From Fratercula arctica (taxonomy: Eukaryota; Chordata; Aves; Charadriiformes; Alcidae): a stretch of DNA of 64,000 nucleotides. Numbering within the stretch: the first letter of the stretch is position 1; every line of letters begins with the position of its first letter. The translations under genes and the position numbers were made by a program. Shown here piece by piece: positions 49,513 through 63,504 of this stretch. The notes under the pieces were generated by a model that had not been told where the DNA came from, did not search any database, and worked only from the letters and a program-made list of their open reading frames with translations. The DNA lies in assembly GCA_947846985.1 (NCBI GenBank), contig CANTUZ010000003.1, positions 59,716,096 through 59,780,095 of the forward strand, read 5' to 3'.

Positions 49513-52500
49513 ATGAACAAAGCACTAGGCCCTGAATATTTTTAAGATTTCCTAAGTTTTTTGACTGCTTTCTTGTTACTTCTATTGTTTCCTGACTTTA
49601 TTCAGAATCGCCTACGGAGCCATGTTGATTATGGGGTGCAAATATAGGCTTGGAAAAAAATATTTGTGTTCTATTCACCTTTGTCTTCTCCTGTTTCTAC
49701 TTTCACCCCTTGTTTGGTAAATTAAAGGAGAACTTTCATGGTGCAAATTTTCCTGTAAGCACTTTTATATTTTCCCTTGTAATGACTCACATCTTTGTTG
49801 ATAGTGTGAGATGATGTGTCCTCACTTCCTCACTCTAGGGAATTGCTTTTTTTGTGGATTCATAACATTCATGCCAGTAGTGACTAACCAAAAAGTATAG
49901 AGATACGATGACTGAAAATAGAAACAAAATGAGAAGAATTTTGCATTTGGTGTGTGTAAGGAGTTTACTTGGCAGTTGTTAATGGGAACTGTACAACAGG
50001 ACCTTAAACATAAGCCACACTTGTGGCGTCCTCTGTTTTTATTAGGTTTCTATCAGAGTGGTGTATATTTACTTTCTGTAAGAGAAACAATGTGAGCTCT
50101 ACTTTTTCTTGAAGAGCCTTCATCTTATTAAAGTTGTGCAAAGAGAAAACAGTTTTTTCATACTCAAGGAATATTAAGAGTTATCATTCAGAACAATAAA
50201 CACAGTTTTATTACACTTTTTTCCCCAACTAAAATTACTTCATCAAGTTATCAAACCCTTTTGTATTTAATACTGTTCTGACACCTCTCACTTTACAGTC
50301 TCATCTGCCTGTAGTGTTGCAGGTAAGGGAGAGTCATGATTTAAACCATTGTGTAAACCAAAGAGTACTCTCAGGAAAGTACCACAGGGCTCTTATTGAG
50401 TGTTAATGCTACTGAACAAATTGTGTCTTAGAGATTGAAATTCTGTGCTTTCAGAAAATCTATGTGACCCAAGTAACAAGAGGTTCAATTTTGCCTTTTA
50501 AATGTAAAGCACGTGTGTATAAGTTAATGCTCACAAGTTACAATTCAGTAGTTAGGAATGTTCTGCAAGATGAATGTAGATTATACTGTCAAGATATAGA
50601 CTGGTCATTTAATTTTTCTTTACCATTGTATTACACGAGAAGATATTATACAACATTAACCCCATAAAACAGATTTATAAGAATAATTTTTCAAATTTGT
50701 AGAACAAAATTCTTTCATCTGTTCCTTACTGGTCATAAAACGAATCTTTTATATCACAAATTTTAAAGTGAAGTCTTGTAAATTATGCTTACCTTTCTCA
50801 TACAAGTAGCTTTTCTATTGGTGAAAAATGTCGTCAATATAAAGAAGTAGATGTCAAGTCCAGACTCAATATACATTTATGAAAATTTGTAAAGTGATTG
50901 TATATATCTTCATATTTAACCTGCTTGCTTAGGTGCTGTAGGAGGTCCTGTTTTCTTTACACAGAAAAAATATTTAATAAATAACAGTTATAATTTTTTA
51001 TGAGGTGTCATCAGGCATAGCATGTTCAAGTGCACATCTGAAGTTTCATATCTGATATTCAGCTAAAAATTTACAGCACAGAAATGGTTAAAAATAAATT
51101 ATTGGATTGACCACAGTTCTTTGGCAATTCCAGGCATCATGAGCACAGCTTAACTACTCAACTAAAGTGAGTTTCCATTGTCAATAGATCATAATGGATC
51201 ATGAGTAGATAGAATTTAATCTTTAGTGAGTCTCTGTCTAAAGACATGGACCAAATCCTTAATCAATATGTAAGAGTACTGAGTTCAGACACTTGCCAAG
51301 ATACTGTTTTTTTTGCAGTCTTTACAAGCACACTTAGCATGAAAAGAGGGAGAAAAGGAAGGTTTCTAAAAAAATTATTTGTGCAACAGAGATTGTGTCT
51401 GCACAGCACTGAAAACTAGTTTGATTTTTTCCAAAACATACTTTTCCAAATTTAAGAATGGAAGATGTGAAAGTTATGCATTTCAACGTAAAGGCAGGAA
51501 TGGGGTTGAACATAGTGATTCAAGTTCTCAGTCCTAGGAACATATTTGATTGAACCCACCAGAGAGATCAGAAGATTTGTAACACTCATATTTCTATTAA
51601 TGTGTTTCATGTCTTAAGCCCAAACACATTTGTATCAAAGGTTAGCTCTAGTCTCTTTCAGAAGCTTGTGGCATGATGGGGTCCACTACACTAACTCCCC
51701 CTTTCACTTCCCTCCTGGAATGCACTGACTCTCCCACCAAATGGGGAAGCTGGGCAATTCAAACAATTGCATATGTTTAGTGATTTCATATCCAAATCCA
51801 TTTAACCTTCGTCCTGTCACTTGGTCTTAAACCATGACACTCATTAAAACTTCCTACTGATTTTAATGACCTTTGAATCAAACCCCTGGAGTTCTGCTGG
51901 CTTTGAATTCAATTAACTACCACTGTTTCAGAGCATTTTCAGCAAACAAAACCAAACCTCCAAATACACAGGAAAATCCCAATAAGGTTCTCCACTGGGA
52001 CATGAAATTTATATATAGTCTATCAGTTTAACTACTTCATGACTCATGGAATGGCATGCATGATGCATTTATAAAATTAAGCTTGTAGCAAAGAGGCCAA
52101 ATGGGAGGTTTAATTATTAAGCCAAATAATTGTAATCCCTACACATTGTTCTGTTTGTGCAAAGTATTTGTGTCATCTTTCCATTACATAATTATACTAA
52201 ATAGAATTATTAGCTTAATGAACTCCCAGAGCATCTCATTGATTTCCAGTGGCTTTCACCACTGATGATGTTCAAACATTCAAACACCCTCAGAGCTGGT
52301 AGTTAAATAAACAATGCAAAAACCTTTGCATTTATGCATGAGTAAAAATCTTCAGTGGCTAAGGTGTTCTACAGAAAAATAGTAGTGCTTGAACTTCGTA
52401 TCTTGTTATCTTTATGAAGTAAACTCAAGAACCTGCTGGGACTCAGTGGCGATCTAGCTTAAAATTCACAATATTCTTTGGGACAGATTGTTTGGTCCTA

Positions 52501-53281
52501 TAATGAACTTGTAATATTATACGCAGGTTAAGGCTCAAGTACTCCAGACAGGGTGAGTTTAGGGCCAACACATCCTTTGAAGATGACGGCTCAGTGTCAT
52601 TACAGTGTAATCAGTATAAGGGATAGGTGATATCCTTTCTATCCCAAGTAAAGAGAAAACGGTCATCTATGTTATTTATGTCTTTATTTCCATGTTCTTT
52701 ATTCCTTTTAAACAGAAAATATTTTCAATTTCTTTTTTTTAAAAAAATCTATGATAGACAAAAATTCAGTATTATGTCAGTCTATGGTTTGTAATTATGT
52801 AGAAAATTTTCAATCCCTCCCTGTTCTTTTCTTGTATACACATTGCAATCACATCACATCCTTCCCTCATTTTCATGTCAAAATAGTAGGGGAAATGAAG
52901 CAGAAGAAACTCATCATGTCTTGCTTGTCAAGCATGACTAGTAGGAGGTTCTACAGTCTGTATGAATTATCTGCTATTGCACTCTGGCCAGGAAATTAAT
53001 TTGCAACTGCTTTTAAAATTTCTAGTTGTTCATCAAAATAAGTTAACACTCAGAAGTACTGAAGTACAATGAAACAGAAAAAGCAACCCTACACTTCCTA
53101 TCCTCTTTTGCACTAGTTGCAGTCTTATCTCTGATAAAGTCCTAGCAAGAAGGAGAAATACTGGTTTTAGCTGATACTGACTGAGTGCTCAGTTCTTGAA
53201 TATAAAGGTTGGAGCATCTTTTGTAAGTTTTCCAGTGGTGCTAGAGAATCAAAATCTGAAACCTGAACAAATTGTCTGCCT

Positions 53282-53337
53282 TGAGTCTCTGTCCCACTGA
53301 CCTGAGTCTCTGTCCCACTGACCTGAGTCTCTGTCCA
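53282..53337. repeat. Tandem repeat: 2.7 copies of a 21-base unit
   Basis: Units begin TGAGTCTCTGTCCCACTGAC at 53282, 53303 and 53324, with a period of 21 bases. Because 21 is a multiple of three, a minus-strand frame (53249-53527) shows a repeated Asp-Arg-Asp-Ser-Gly-Gln-Trp; this follows from the repeat and is not evidence of a gene. Confidence 0.92.
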
Positions 53338-56300
53338 TTACACTCTGGTGGCCATTTACTCTGACTCTAAACTCAAAGCCAAGAACTAGAAGACCTATGT
53401 TTTTCATGGATTCTACAGAGTGTGCCTGCATGTCTCTTTGGGCGTCAAGGCATTCACTGATATCAGACTCGTTAGCCCGTGCTTGGCTCAGCTGCTCCCA
53501 AAGCTGAGAATTTGTGCTATGTGGCAATCTTTTGCCACCAGAATGTCATTGCTAGTTGTGTGACTTTGCCATGAAATGGGAGCTGCGCTGGAGCTGCTCA
53601 CAAGCTGCAGGAGAGTAAAGGGCCACCGATCAGCTGTCTTGCATCGTATCGCTTAGTGGCCCTAAATCATATCTGCATCTGCTTTACTTGGTGACTGTTA
53701 ACAGGAATAGGGAGTGTTTCATTCCAAACCCTCACTTGCTGTAAATCAGCGTCACTGATGTGAGCAGAGCTGTAGCAGCGTGTGCTGGCCCACGCCGTGT
53801 TCTGCTCCTCAGAGTGCACTTATCTTACATTGAATTTTAGGGACTCTTACCCCTCAAAATTGTTGCTATACTATACATTACCAAAAGCATGTTTTATTCA
53901 TGTGTTAATGTCCTATATAATTTAATATAATGTATCCTTAACTTGCTATTTAATGCAAATAGCATAACTACCATAAAGAAGCACACATAATTTTATGCAG
54001 AGCATTCTAGCTGTCTATTCTTAGTATCCACATGAAAAGCTGTTAGTATGATATATCTTCTGGGCTAAATGTTGTTATACATTCCAGAGCCACTTAATTG
54101 TACAAAAAAAAGAACAAGGAAATATATTTGCTAAATTTAGCCCAATCACAAAGCTTTTTTCTCAAATGTTTTGTCTCAGAACATACAGAGAATTTGTGCT
54201 ATTTGGTATTTCAAGAAAAAAGAGTCGTCCCTAGAAACTTTATCTCCCTTTGTTGTTTTCATTTGTAAACCTACTGTGTATCTTGAAAACATTGTTCTGT
54301 TTGTACAGGAAATTATTAATTTCCTCTGCCTGTTTCCATTTTTCATGTTCTTGGTCTGTGATTTTCAGGCTCTGTTACTTCCTTTTAGTTGCTCTATCAT
54401 TTGCAGGAGAGAGGGGAAAACGGCTGCCTCTTTTTATTATATACTTCACTTCCATTATCTCTGCCCTGTTACACTTTTACAACTCCTGTGTCACCTGTTT
54501 CATGCTATTTTCTCTCAGAATTTCATTGACCCAAATTTTAAGAGAGTCTTTTCAATATTTCTTTTCTTAAAACATATTTAATGTATTGTAATAATTTTAT
54601 GAGTGAAGTGACAGATTTAATAAACAGGATCTAATCTTCAAACATATTTTCTAATGAAAGGATTAGACTGAGGGCAACATCCTCTGGCAAAAGCAGTGAT
54701 GTTGACCTGCACTTGCATCTCGCTACCAATGCTATTGCAAAAGAATGGGAAAGGAAGGCATAGTTTAATGTATTTCCATTTACCCGATCCCACTTTCTGC
54801 TACAGAGGTGCCCTGAAGCTGATCTTCATAAAACTGATGGGAATGGGGGATAAATTAAGTCAGGAATCCTGACTGAAGGTACTAGGGCGCAGAGCACTGG
54901 GTCACACTAAGCAGACATGGAAAGGCCTTGCACCAGGCCTCCAGTTGCATTTTAAATGCCTACACATGGGAAAATGTCTCAAACCATCAAGGATGAAGTC
55001 AGAGTATCTGGTTTCAGTTCAACCATGTCAACAGCATCGGATAATGCTGACAATCCTACGTAGCTGTGAGTGCTTTGTGTTTTATTCCATATTGCACTTA
55101 TGTGAACTACAACTCTTTATTGAGAAACCATTTCAAGAAGCAGAAAGAAATTACCTTTGCTGAATTTGACTGATAAGGCAAATGTTTCACTTTGTATGTG
55201 TTAGCAGAGAAAAAATTCTGAGTACACTTGGGAAGTTTTGCTTTGCTGGGTAGTGCAAGGCAAGAGGCGTATTAGGGATACTGAACCAAAGGAGCCGCCC
55301 CTGTAAGATCCACATTGCAAGGAAAACTGAGAATTAGTTGTAGTTTTGGAGCAATTCGAAAGGACATTTACATATAGATAATTAGAGAAAATGTGTTAAC
55401 ACTTACCTCATATGGAGGAGTAAATAAGGAATAAATAAGTAACATTGGCAAATGTTACACTCCAAAATTTTCAGGAAATAAAAAATCCTCAAAACCTGTT
55501 CCAAATCTGCTTTCAAAGGTCAGAAATCACAAATGAGAAGTAATTCCTGTTTCTTAACACGTTGAGTTATATTTCACTCTGGGGCATGGGTAATGTCAGA
55601 GGTGCGGCTGTTAATTAAGGTATATTGAGGTCCACCCCCACGAAGACCTTTATACCCCTTGGTCACATCTTTGTAAAGGTTTTGCTCCTGGCCCTGCCAG
55701 CCCTTAGCCAGACCACTATATATTTAAAGATGGTCCAGTACTGAGATTGTTTCTTATCATGCCTGCCTGGGCTGTCTGGCCAATGATATTTATATTCATC
55801 AAAGACAACATAAAATTTAGTGGGAATGATGAAAAATTGGTAGGTACAGGAAATAGTCAGTAACGTATCATAAACTGTCAGAAGGTAGCGCAAAGAGTCC
55901 AAGCTAGCCAAAAAGGAATCCTTCAGGAAAAGTTGGTATTTAGTTCATATGATGCCTCTTATGAAACATTTCTTGGTTTGGGGGGCGGGATTTGTTTGTT
56001 TATTTGTTTTTAATATTTCCTCTGCTTTACCATCCTCTGTTTGTAGTGGACCTGAGGGAATGTCTGCATGCTACAATTTGCCCGTTTTTTTTTTTTTTGC
56101 TACAGGACATATTGTTCAGGTATGGTGAGATACAAATGTCCTCATCTGTAGCTCTAACAGCTTATCTTGTAAGGATATCGGTTCAGGGTCAAGGCTGGTT
56201 TGTAATAAAAGAGTTTAAATTATGGCAGTTACCCAAACCATCACAGCTGTGTCTCTTTTCCTTAAAACAATCTGTTGGGAAAAAACTGGGAGCTTGGGCA

Positions 56301-57500
56301 GAATTGAGATGGTAAAGTGAAAAAAAAAAAAAAAGTCAGGAAGTTTCAGTTTACAACTAATTCAAAAACAACTTTAACGCTCAGTCTTAAGAAGGACAAA
56401 GCTACTTCTGAATGTGCTGGAAGCCAGTAGCAAGCAGTGGTACTCCACATCAGTGCCACAGTCTTACTGCAGCACTTTGCCATGACAGCAGTCAGTACCC
56501 CAACAGGTGCTAATATTGAGTCATCTTCATATTTCCTAACACATTTCCAGAACTGTCACCAGATGGTCAAACCTATGCATATGATTTCTTTCTTCCAGCG
56601 GGCTTTCCACCAGCTATTGTCACAGCTGTGCTTGCGTGGCACCAGAGAACTGAGAGTGTCGTCTGTGGGATACTTCCATCTTCTTGTACCAAAGATGAAA
56701 ATTTGTTACCCTGTCCTGTATATGTGGAACTGGAAAATGCAGTAATATTACAGATCTCCCTCTCTTCTCATCAAAATGGACTCTTCTGTTGTACAACTTG
56801 TACTAGGATTAATAAGTGTTTGACTCTTAGGAACAGTCAAGATTTGTAATATGTATAAGCAGTCATTAAACCCACTATGCTTTTTAAATCCGTTTGTAAC
56901 TCACAAATTTATCTTGGCTTCCTTGTAATTGCTGTGAAATAGAGTTTCAGATTATTATTTACCTGCTGTGTTACAATTAGCATGTTCCTAATGGCTTCAA
57001 AATGGAAAACTAAAGCTGAACATCTGAGCCTAATTAACAGTTCATGTCGCACATTACAGGAACTGATACTTGTTGCTTTTGGCAGAGTTAAGAGCAAACA
57101 GAATAGCATGCATAATGGTCATATTAGGGTGCCGAGTCTAGAAATGTAATTAGTAAAAAATGAATATAATTTGATTTCTGGAGAGAATGCTATCTGAGGA
57201 GGAGGCGGATGTTATGTTATGTTTGGGTGCCTCATGCAAAGGAGAGAAAATGAGCTTGTATTCTTCACAGTGCAAATTCAAAACCAGTAGAAACCTGATA
57301 CATTTTCATCAGCATTACTAAGTATAAAGATCACACAGAGGGTATATCAAAGGAGCATGAAACATCTATCATTTGGATTTCTGCAGCTATAATCTCACAT
57401 AGTCGCTCATCATTTGCATAGGGAATGATGGTGCAGATGTCCCTTGTATAAAGCACTTTGGCAATAGCAAGTGGCTTCCAGGTAGCATTGTCAGTCAGGC

Positions 57501-57532
57501 ACTTCTCTCAGGAATTACTTCTCTCAGGAATT
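57501..57532. repeat. Perfect 16-base tandem duplication
   Basis: ACTTCTCTCAGGAATT occurs twice back to back with no mismatch. This is probably a recent slippage or repair event. Confidence 0.95.
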
Positions 57533-59967
57533 CCTTCAAGGGTTAATTAAACAATATCACTGACAATCATCTGAATCTCTGTCTGGGAATTGTCAGTCTT
57601 GTTCAAATTAAATAGGAGCCTTGGAGGAATATTTGTCTTGAAATTTATTACAATGAGTGAATTCTTCATTCCTTTTCAGAAACAGGTGTTCTTGCCCCTG
57701 GCTGAAATACTTCCTTCCTGGACCTCCTCTGGTAATAGACCTATGTTTCTTCCCATAAATCTGCCTGTTCCTGACATTGATATTAACCTTCTGTCCTGCT
57801 CTTTCCATTCTTCTTCCTGTATGTGTTTTTAAAAAAATGTTTTCTTTTATTTCATAGTTTCCATATGGTATCCTTGGATTCTGGTGTCTGCCTGCTTCAC
57901 TGACTTTTTGGGGGCGGGTGGGAAGAGAGCAGGGGGCTAACTAGCATTTTATTTTTTACCTTACTACCACGTTTTTTTCCTATCATCAGCCATATGAGAA
58001 ATGTTGTTTCGAGGTTCCTATTCAATTAGATACAGGTTCACTATTCCCAGACAGAGATTCGGGAGATCTTTGGTGGTATTCTCTTGTACCTAAAGACAGA
58101 CAATGAAAGTGATAAAGAATGATGGGATGGTTTAAGTATCAGGAGTATGAGGGAGGTTTTGGTGTTCCACACTGGACTACCCTAAGCAGATGAACACTGT
58201 GTGAGTGCTGGAACAAGACCTTTTTAGATCTGACATGATTATAGGGGAGTTCTACTAAAGGAAGAAGTTTGAAACTTATGTTGATACCTGAGAAGAGGAA
58301 AATCAGTTATGCAAGAAACACTAATGCGTGACAGAGTAACAAACAACAGGGAAAAAACCAACCAGAAAAAAAGTGCAAACCTTCATCAGAGTAGTAGAAA
58401 ACTGAATAATAGAATTAGATACATGACTTTTTCCACAGAGATTAAAAAAGGCATAATGATCAATAAAATACAGCTGCAATGCTTCTAAATTTACTTCATA
58501 AAACAAGACACTAACTTAGAGTAAATCAAAATATTTCTGAAAAATACAGAATCTACACCAATCTACATGTCACCAAAGACAACAGATGATTTGTATGTAT
58601 TAGCCAATGAGTTTATGTTGTAAAACAGCAGAAGGTTTCTAATTGCCAAAGAAGTTGACCTTCATTTTGGTATAGAGATGCAAAGTCTTCAAATGTTTTA
58701 TGATGGAACTCAATCTATTCACCAAAAGGGTTATTGCTGTAGCTGCTTGCAACAGGAACTATATGGGACTCATTCTATTTTTGTTGTTGTTGTTTTTTCC
58801 CACAAATGCACATCAAGTCCACAGTCATTAAAATTAACAACTGGAAACCCACCAGATTTTTCAGGTACATGCCTGGGAAACTCCAAGTTTACCACTGAGC
58901 ACATATTTGATCTTGGTCTCAAGTCTAGACTCTCCAGTCATTCACACATTTACACATAACCAATGGTCTGGCACAAACTTCAGCAGGTATTTTTTTCTGT
59001 GGATATAAGCCAGCTTGGCTTGCCAGGGACCACCTATCTGTCACTCTCCATGAGCACTGGGTGAACATTTTAATCCTGACCTATAGACATGTCATCAGCA
59101 TGAAAAACAGGTCACTTGAGGAAGCAGGTCCACTCTTGACCTGACAGCTCTAGACAACCTCTTTGGATCCCTCTAGAGTTATTTTGACCTTAAGCTGTTA
59201 TTCCAGACTCTCTGTCTCCAACCCATACACTAGCCCCTCTATTCACTCTATCTATCCTTCCACTTTTGCAGCTTGGCAAATCCATAAACCCACATGGTTT
59301 ATCTCCGACATACCACGCAGATTAATGCATTGACCTACCTATTCATCGCGCTTACTATATTAAGGAGCCCTAACTCCTCCATCTTCTGAGCCAAAAGCAC
59401 AATTCTGGTGTGTTTGTTGGGTTGAGTTTCTAATCCTCATAGATTCTTGGATAGCAGTCAGTAGCAGCTTTCAGTACAGTACTATTTGTAGAGAAGTTTC
59501 CTTTCTCCCATTTTTTTCCCATGAAGCCAGCTAGTTAGGATTTCTACAAAAAACCAAAACAAAGCAAATACCCCTGAAAATAGTTTAAACATCCATTGTT
59601 ACTTCATTTGTAAACCTACGCAGATTGGCAAAATGGATTAAAAGAGCACATTTTAGTTCAAATAGCACCTAGACAAAATTGGAGCTACTCCAAGCCCCCT
59701 GTCTTTCCTGGCACACATGGCACTTCTGCCTGACAGCTTCCACTAACTTATTTTTAATTCTTCCACAACTGTTGTGAAAAACTGTAAAGACTGAATTGCT
59801 TTTTCTGGGTTACACTTGCAAAATGTTTTAGCAGAAGTGCTCTACTAAAAAAACCCAAACGAATAAGGCAGATAATGGCAATTTATCTCCATAATCAATA
59901 GGTTTTATCCTCTACCAAAACAACCATGGCCACCTTTTGTGAAATTACTGCTAACCAGTAACAGCAA

Positions 59968-60316
59968 CTAAAGGAAAGATGGTACGTTGGTAACTTTAAT
60001 GTGGATGCCATTAAAGAGGTCTGTTTTGATACTGGACATGAAATACACAGCGACAATGGAGAGAGTGGAGGGAGTGACTTGTAGTTCAGTTATAAATGGC
60101 AGAGAGATGGGATTTGGTCCAGTCATTGCAGAGATGTACCAAGTAAGTGACCGCTGGAGGGCTGCACCCCCAGACATCTCCAGTGGGATAGCCACACTGA
60201 GACTGCAGAGACACTACTCTGGCTTTCTCTCCCTGCATAGATTCAGACTGGCACAGTAAGGTGGCTGCTACATACATCCTTAAGCTGTAAACGAGTGTCA
60301 TTTGCCGTCTATGCAC
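59968..60316. other. Overlapping ORFs on both strands, unidentified
   Basis: In AT-rich intergenic DNA, one plus frame (59987-60259, 90 residues) and two minus frames (59968-60195 and 60086-60316) are all open. The plus strand carries a donor-like CAA/GTAAGT at 60139-60147. No family is recognisable in any frame, no matching acceptor is evident, and neither strand is clearly favoured. It may be a conserved non-coding element, an old repeat or chance. Confidence 0.2.
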
Positions 60317-61108
60317 TTAGTGTAGTCTGTTTGCAAGGTTTATGTGATTTCTCCCCTTACATTAATTCACTTCTCAGCGGTGCTTTCTAGCTTGGCAACC
60401 AATCTCGCAGTCCTTTCAAGTCTGCTCCTTCATGGTAACGTTATGTTGCACGAGAAGTATTCAACAGTGTTCTAAATCACGAGAAGTAAAATCTGTTGTT
60501 TCTATACTCTTTTCAGGATTAAGGGACTCCTCTTTTCAGTGTGGTTTTCCTAACTGTCCCAGACACATTTCCACTGTTTCTGAATCACGCTGTTATAAAA
60601 CACCATTGTTTCATAGCAAAACCAAGTTATTCTCTGGGTGAAAGAAAGGCAGCATTGTAACACAGTCAGAAAAGAGCCTGGGGTAGAGCCAGAGCATCCC
60701 AGTGCCAAGGTGAGGCAGACTTCTCTTCACACCTCTCCAGAGGTAAAGGCATGCTGCGCTGTTAGTGAGAGGGAAGGGCAGGAGAGACAATCTGTTTTTA
60801 TGAAACAACAAAAAAAGGCCTCTGTATTTCTTATTTTTCCTCAGTTTCTTTATAATTACTTTGCTGAATATCCCCTCTGAATTCTTTCTCTGGGTGAACC
60901 TGTTCAGTTCGAGAGGTCTCTTATAGAACATGCTGTGTCTGCTGTCTAGATATAAGAATATACTGCTTACTGCTCACCTCAGGATTTCAAAGCAGCTGAG
61001 AGATCACTGCAAAACACATTATTCTTTGCCTTTGAGTATATAAAGTTACCACTGTACCTTTTTCCATAATGGAATCTACTGAGGAGATCTCTTTTACAAG
61101 ATGACTAG

Positions 61109-61170
61109 TGTCATGGTTTGGGCCGGACTGGCCACTGAAACGAATGACAAACGCTCTCCCCCACTACCAC
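61109..61170 (+). mobile_element. LTR-like fragment (avian ERVL-type LTR start)
   Basis: The sequence opens TGTCATGGTTTGGGCCGGAC, continues TGGCCACTGAAAC and reaches CGCTCTCCCCCACTACCAC. This follows the layout of common avian ERVL-type LTRs (TGTCATGGTTT..., CTGGC-ACT..., CGCTC...CCCCC). About 60 bases are recognisable, after which the sequence is no longer LTR-like to my reading. It is a partial, non-coding copy. The first 30 bases also match 9366-9399. Confidence 0.5.
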
Positions 61171-63504
61171 AAATTATGCAGTCGAGTTATGGTTGTATCT
61201 TGTAACTTTTCTAGTGACAGGAAGTATCACTTTTCTGAGAATTTTTTAAAGGTTTTTTGGCAATTCAGTATGCCTGAGTTAGTTCCATGACTTAGAACAA
61301 TACACAATGTGATTTCACACGTAGAACTGCATTTTAGAAAAATGAATCCTTGTACAATGAACAGTAGATCCATCAACTTTGCTGAGATCCACCTTACAGG
61401 TATGTGAGCTGAGTAAGATATTTCTGCTTGGTCTGGCCTTGCCTCTGGAAAGCAACCAAACAGTATGTTGTCATTCCAAATTTTGAATGACAGTAATGTA
61501 CTGTATAATATAGGTCCCCATTTTGACTGAATGAATGCAATTTTCAGAATAATTATTGTAGGTGGCAAAGAACATACCCAATGTATTTTCTTGTGTTATA
61601 AATCCTTTTCATACCTTATAAGGCTACTAAAGTCTTTAGTTAGAGTATTGAGTGAGCCAAGAGTCCCGAAGAAAAAAAATTAAGTCAGAGGATATAATAT
61701 ATAAACAATAAATCTATAAATGATCGACTGTGCCCTAATACACATAGGATAAATTAAGATTGTATAGATTACCTTCAATTTTTGTAAGATATTGTTTGGT
61801 AAGATTAAATTTCTGTGCTAATTCTAGCAAAAGATAGTTTGAAAACTGTCCTTGGAATGTGACTTCCGAGAGAGCAGTGAAGATATTGAGCAGAAATCAT
61901 CTAAGACAGCAAATTTGTCTCTCTTCTCTTCTTGTGTAGTGTGGTACAGCAGTATGCAGACAAAAATGCTTCAGGCTAGAGGCTATGTACTTGCAGATGA
62001 GTGATGACAGGTTAGCAGGTACTACAGAAATATATACTATATCCAGACCACAGATAGTTTAGGTGTTACCAAAGTGGATATCTGCACAGCAGCATCCTGA
62101 TTTATTTGGTGTATGTAATAAGTCAAAGTGGTTGTTTATGTGTGTGTTTCTAAGTAGAGCCACAGTTTTTGTCGTTTTTTCTTAGTCAGTTATTTGGACA
62201 TCTGAAAGAATCACTGCGTTTAATAATCCATGAATACTACAAACCTCTTCATTTCCATTTTGATTGTTTTCCGCAAAATGGACTTGTATAAATTTTGGGC
62301 AGTTAGAATGATTTCATTGCATGTATCGTCATGATTACACAATTTTTCTCTAATCTTTTAATTAACACAGATACAATTACTGATAGTGCATTTATTTTCA
62401 TTTTGTTGCGAGTGATGCACATGATTTCCTGAGTGACCCAGACAGCTTAATGGAACAGCTAAATTTTGTAGTTTTAACCTAATAATGGGGTTGTTCTGCA
62501 GCTATCTAGCTGGGTTTATTTTAAATAGATTTCAAGCAAATTTTACTTCCAGATAAGAATTTACTTCAAATAACAGCCACAAATAAATACATAGTCCAAC
62601 ATTGCATTCCCAACAGATTTTCTGTTTGGCCAATATCTCATTAAGAATTTCCAGTTCTGCTTAAAAATTGCTACCTACCTCTGACAAGTGTCTGCCTCGT
62701 ATGCTGGGAATATAATCCTTGGCCCCAGTACAAAAAGCAGCATCTGCTTGGCTTTTGACTAACACAAGCACAGCCAGAATGTTTGTTGATGTCAGGGAGG
62801 GGACTTTAGAACTTTAAAAGGCACAATAATGTCAATCTTGCAGCCGTTTTCCATGTTAGCTTGCAATTCGCTGAGCTTCACAGGGATCTATGCACATCTA
62901 TCTAAACCACAGGCAGAAAATGGAAGTGAAGATGACCTTTCATCCCACTAAATGGATCTTCAAAGAAGTTCTTGCAGATTGCAATGGTTACATAAAGTAT
63001 TGCTCCAATAAACCTAGGCCACAGCATGAAATTATAAAGACTATGCCACTAGGCATTGGTGAGGACACTTTTCATTAGCTTTCAGCTGACTCTGTAATTC
63101 TATGTACAGTGTTATAATAATTTCCTTATTTTTTTTCTTGAACAAAAGCATTGCTGATGTATTGAATGGCTAATTAATTATCTACATATGAGACCTAAAA
63201 CCACTTACGCTTCATCCTTTTTTTATACCAATTCAACTTTAAAGGTTAATTTTAAAAAGTAATAATATCATTATATTTCTTACTCTACCTATTTAGCCAT
63301 ATATATCATTATAAACTGAGAGTGACAGAGTAATAAAGCCACTTGTGGAAAGCAATGCCAGTATGGATCATTATCACAGATCATTTAGTTACTAAACTAC
63401 TGAACTCAACCAAAGTAGGTAATGAAATGTTCCAGTGAGCCGGTATATCCTTATTGTATGTATTGCCGTAGCCAAATCACTGAGGTCTTATGGTGTATTG
63501 GTGC

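Larger units (their letters stand above)
31269..53281. other. Intergenic, AT-rich, no gene recognised
   Basis: About 22 kb hold only short frames without recognisable domains. Structures noted separately are an ORF cluster at 33.3-33.75 kb, a CA microsatellite at 33.84 kb, AT-rich arrays at 34.56 and 49.4 kb, and hairpins at 36.98, 44.80 and 48.42 kb. A locally GC-richer stretch at about 46.36-46.75 kb has no identifiable content. No CR1 copy, RNA gene or exon was recognised. Confidence 0.55.

Noticed and set aside
54171..54581. Two overlapping hydrophobic frames (136 and 106 residues), considered as a second membrane receptor
   Set aside because: T-rich DNA gives Phe/Leu/Ile-rich translations in all forward frames. 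No GPCR landmark (DRY, CWxP, NPxxY) is present, and both frames are equally hydrophobic.
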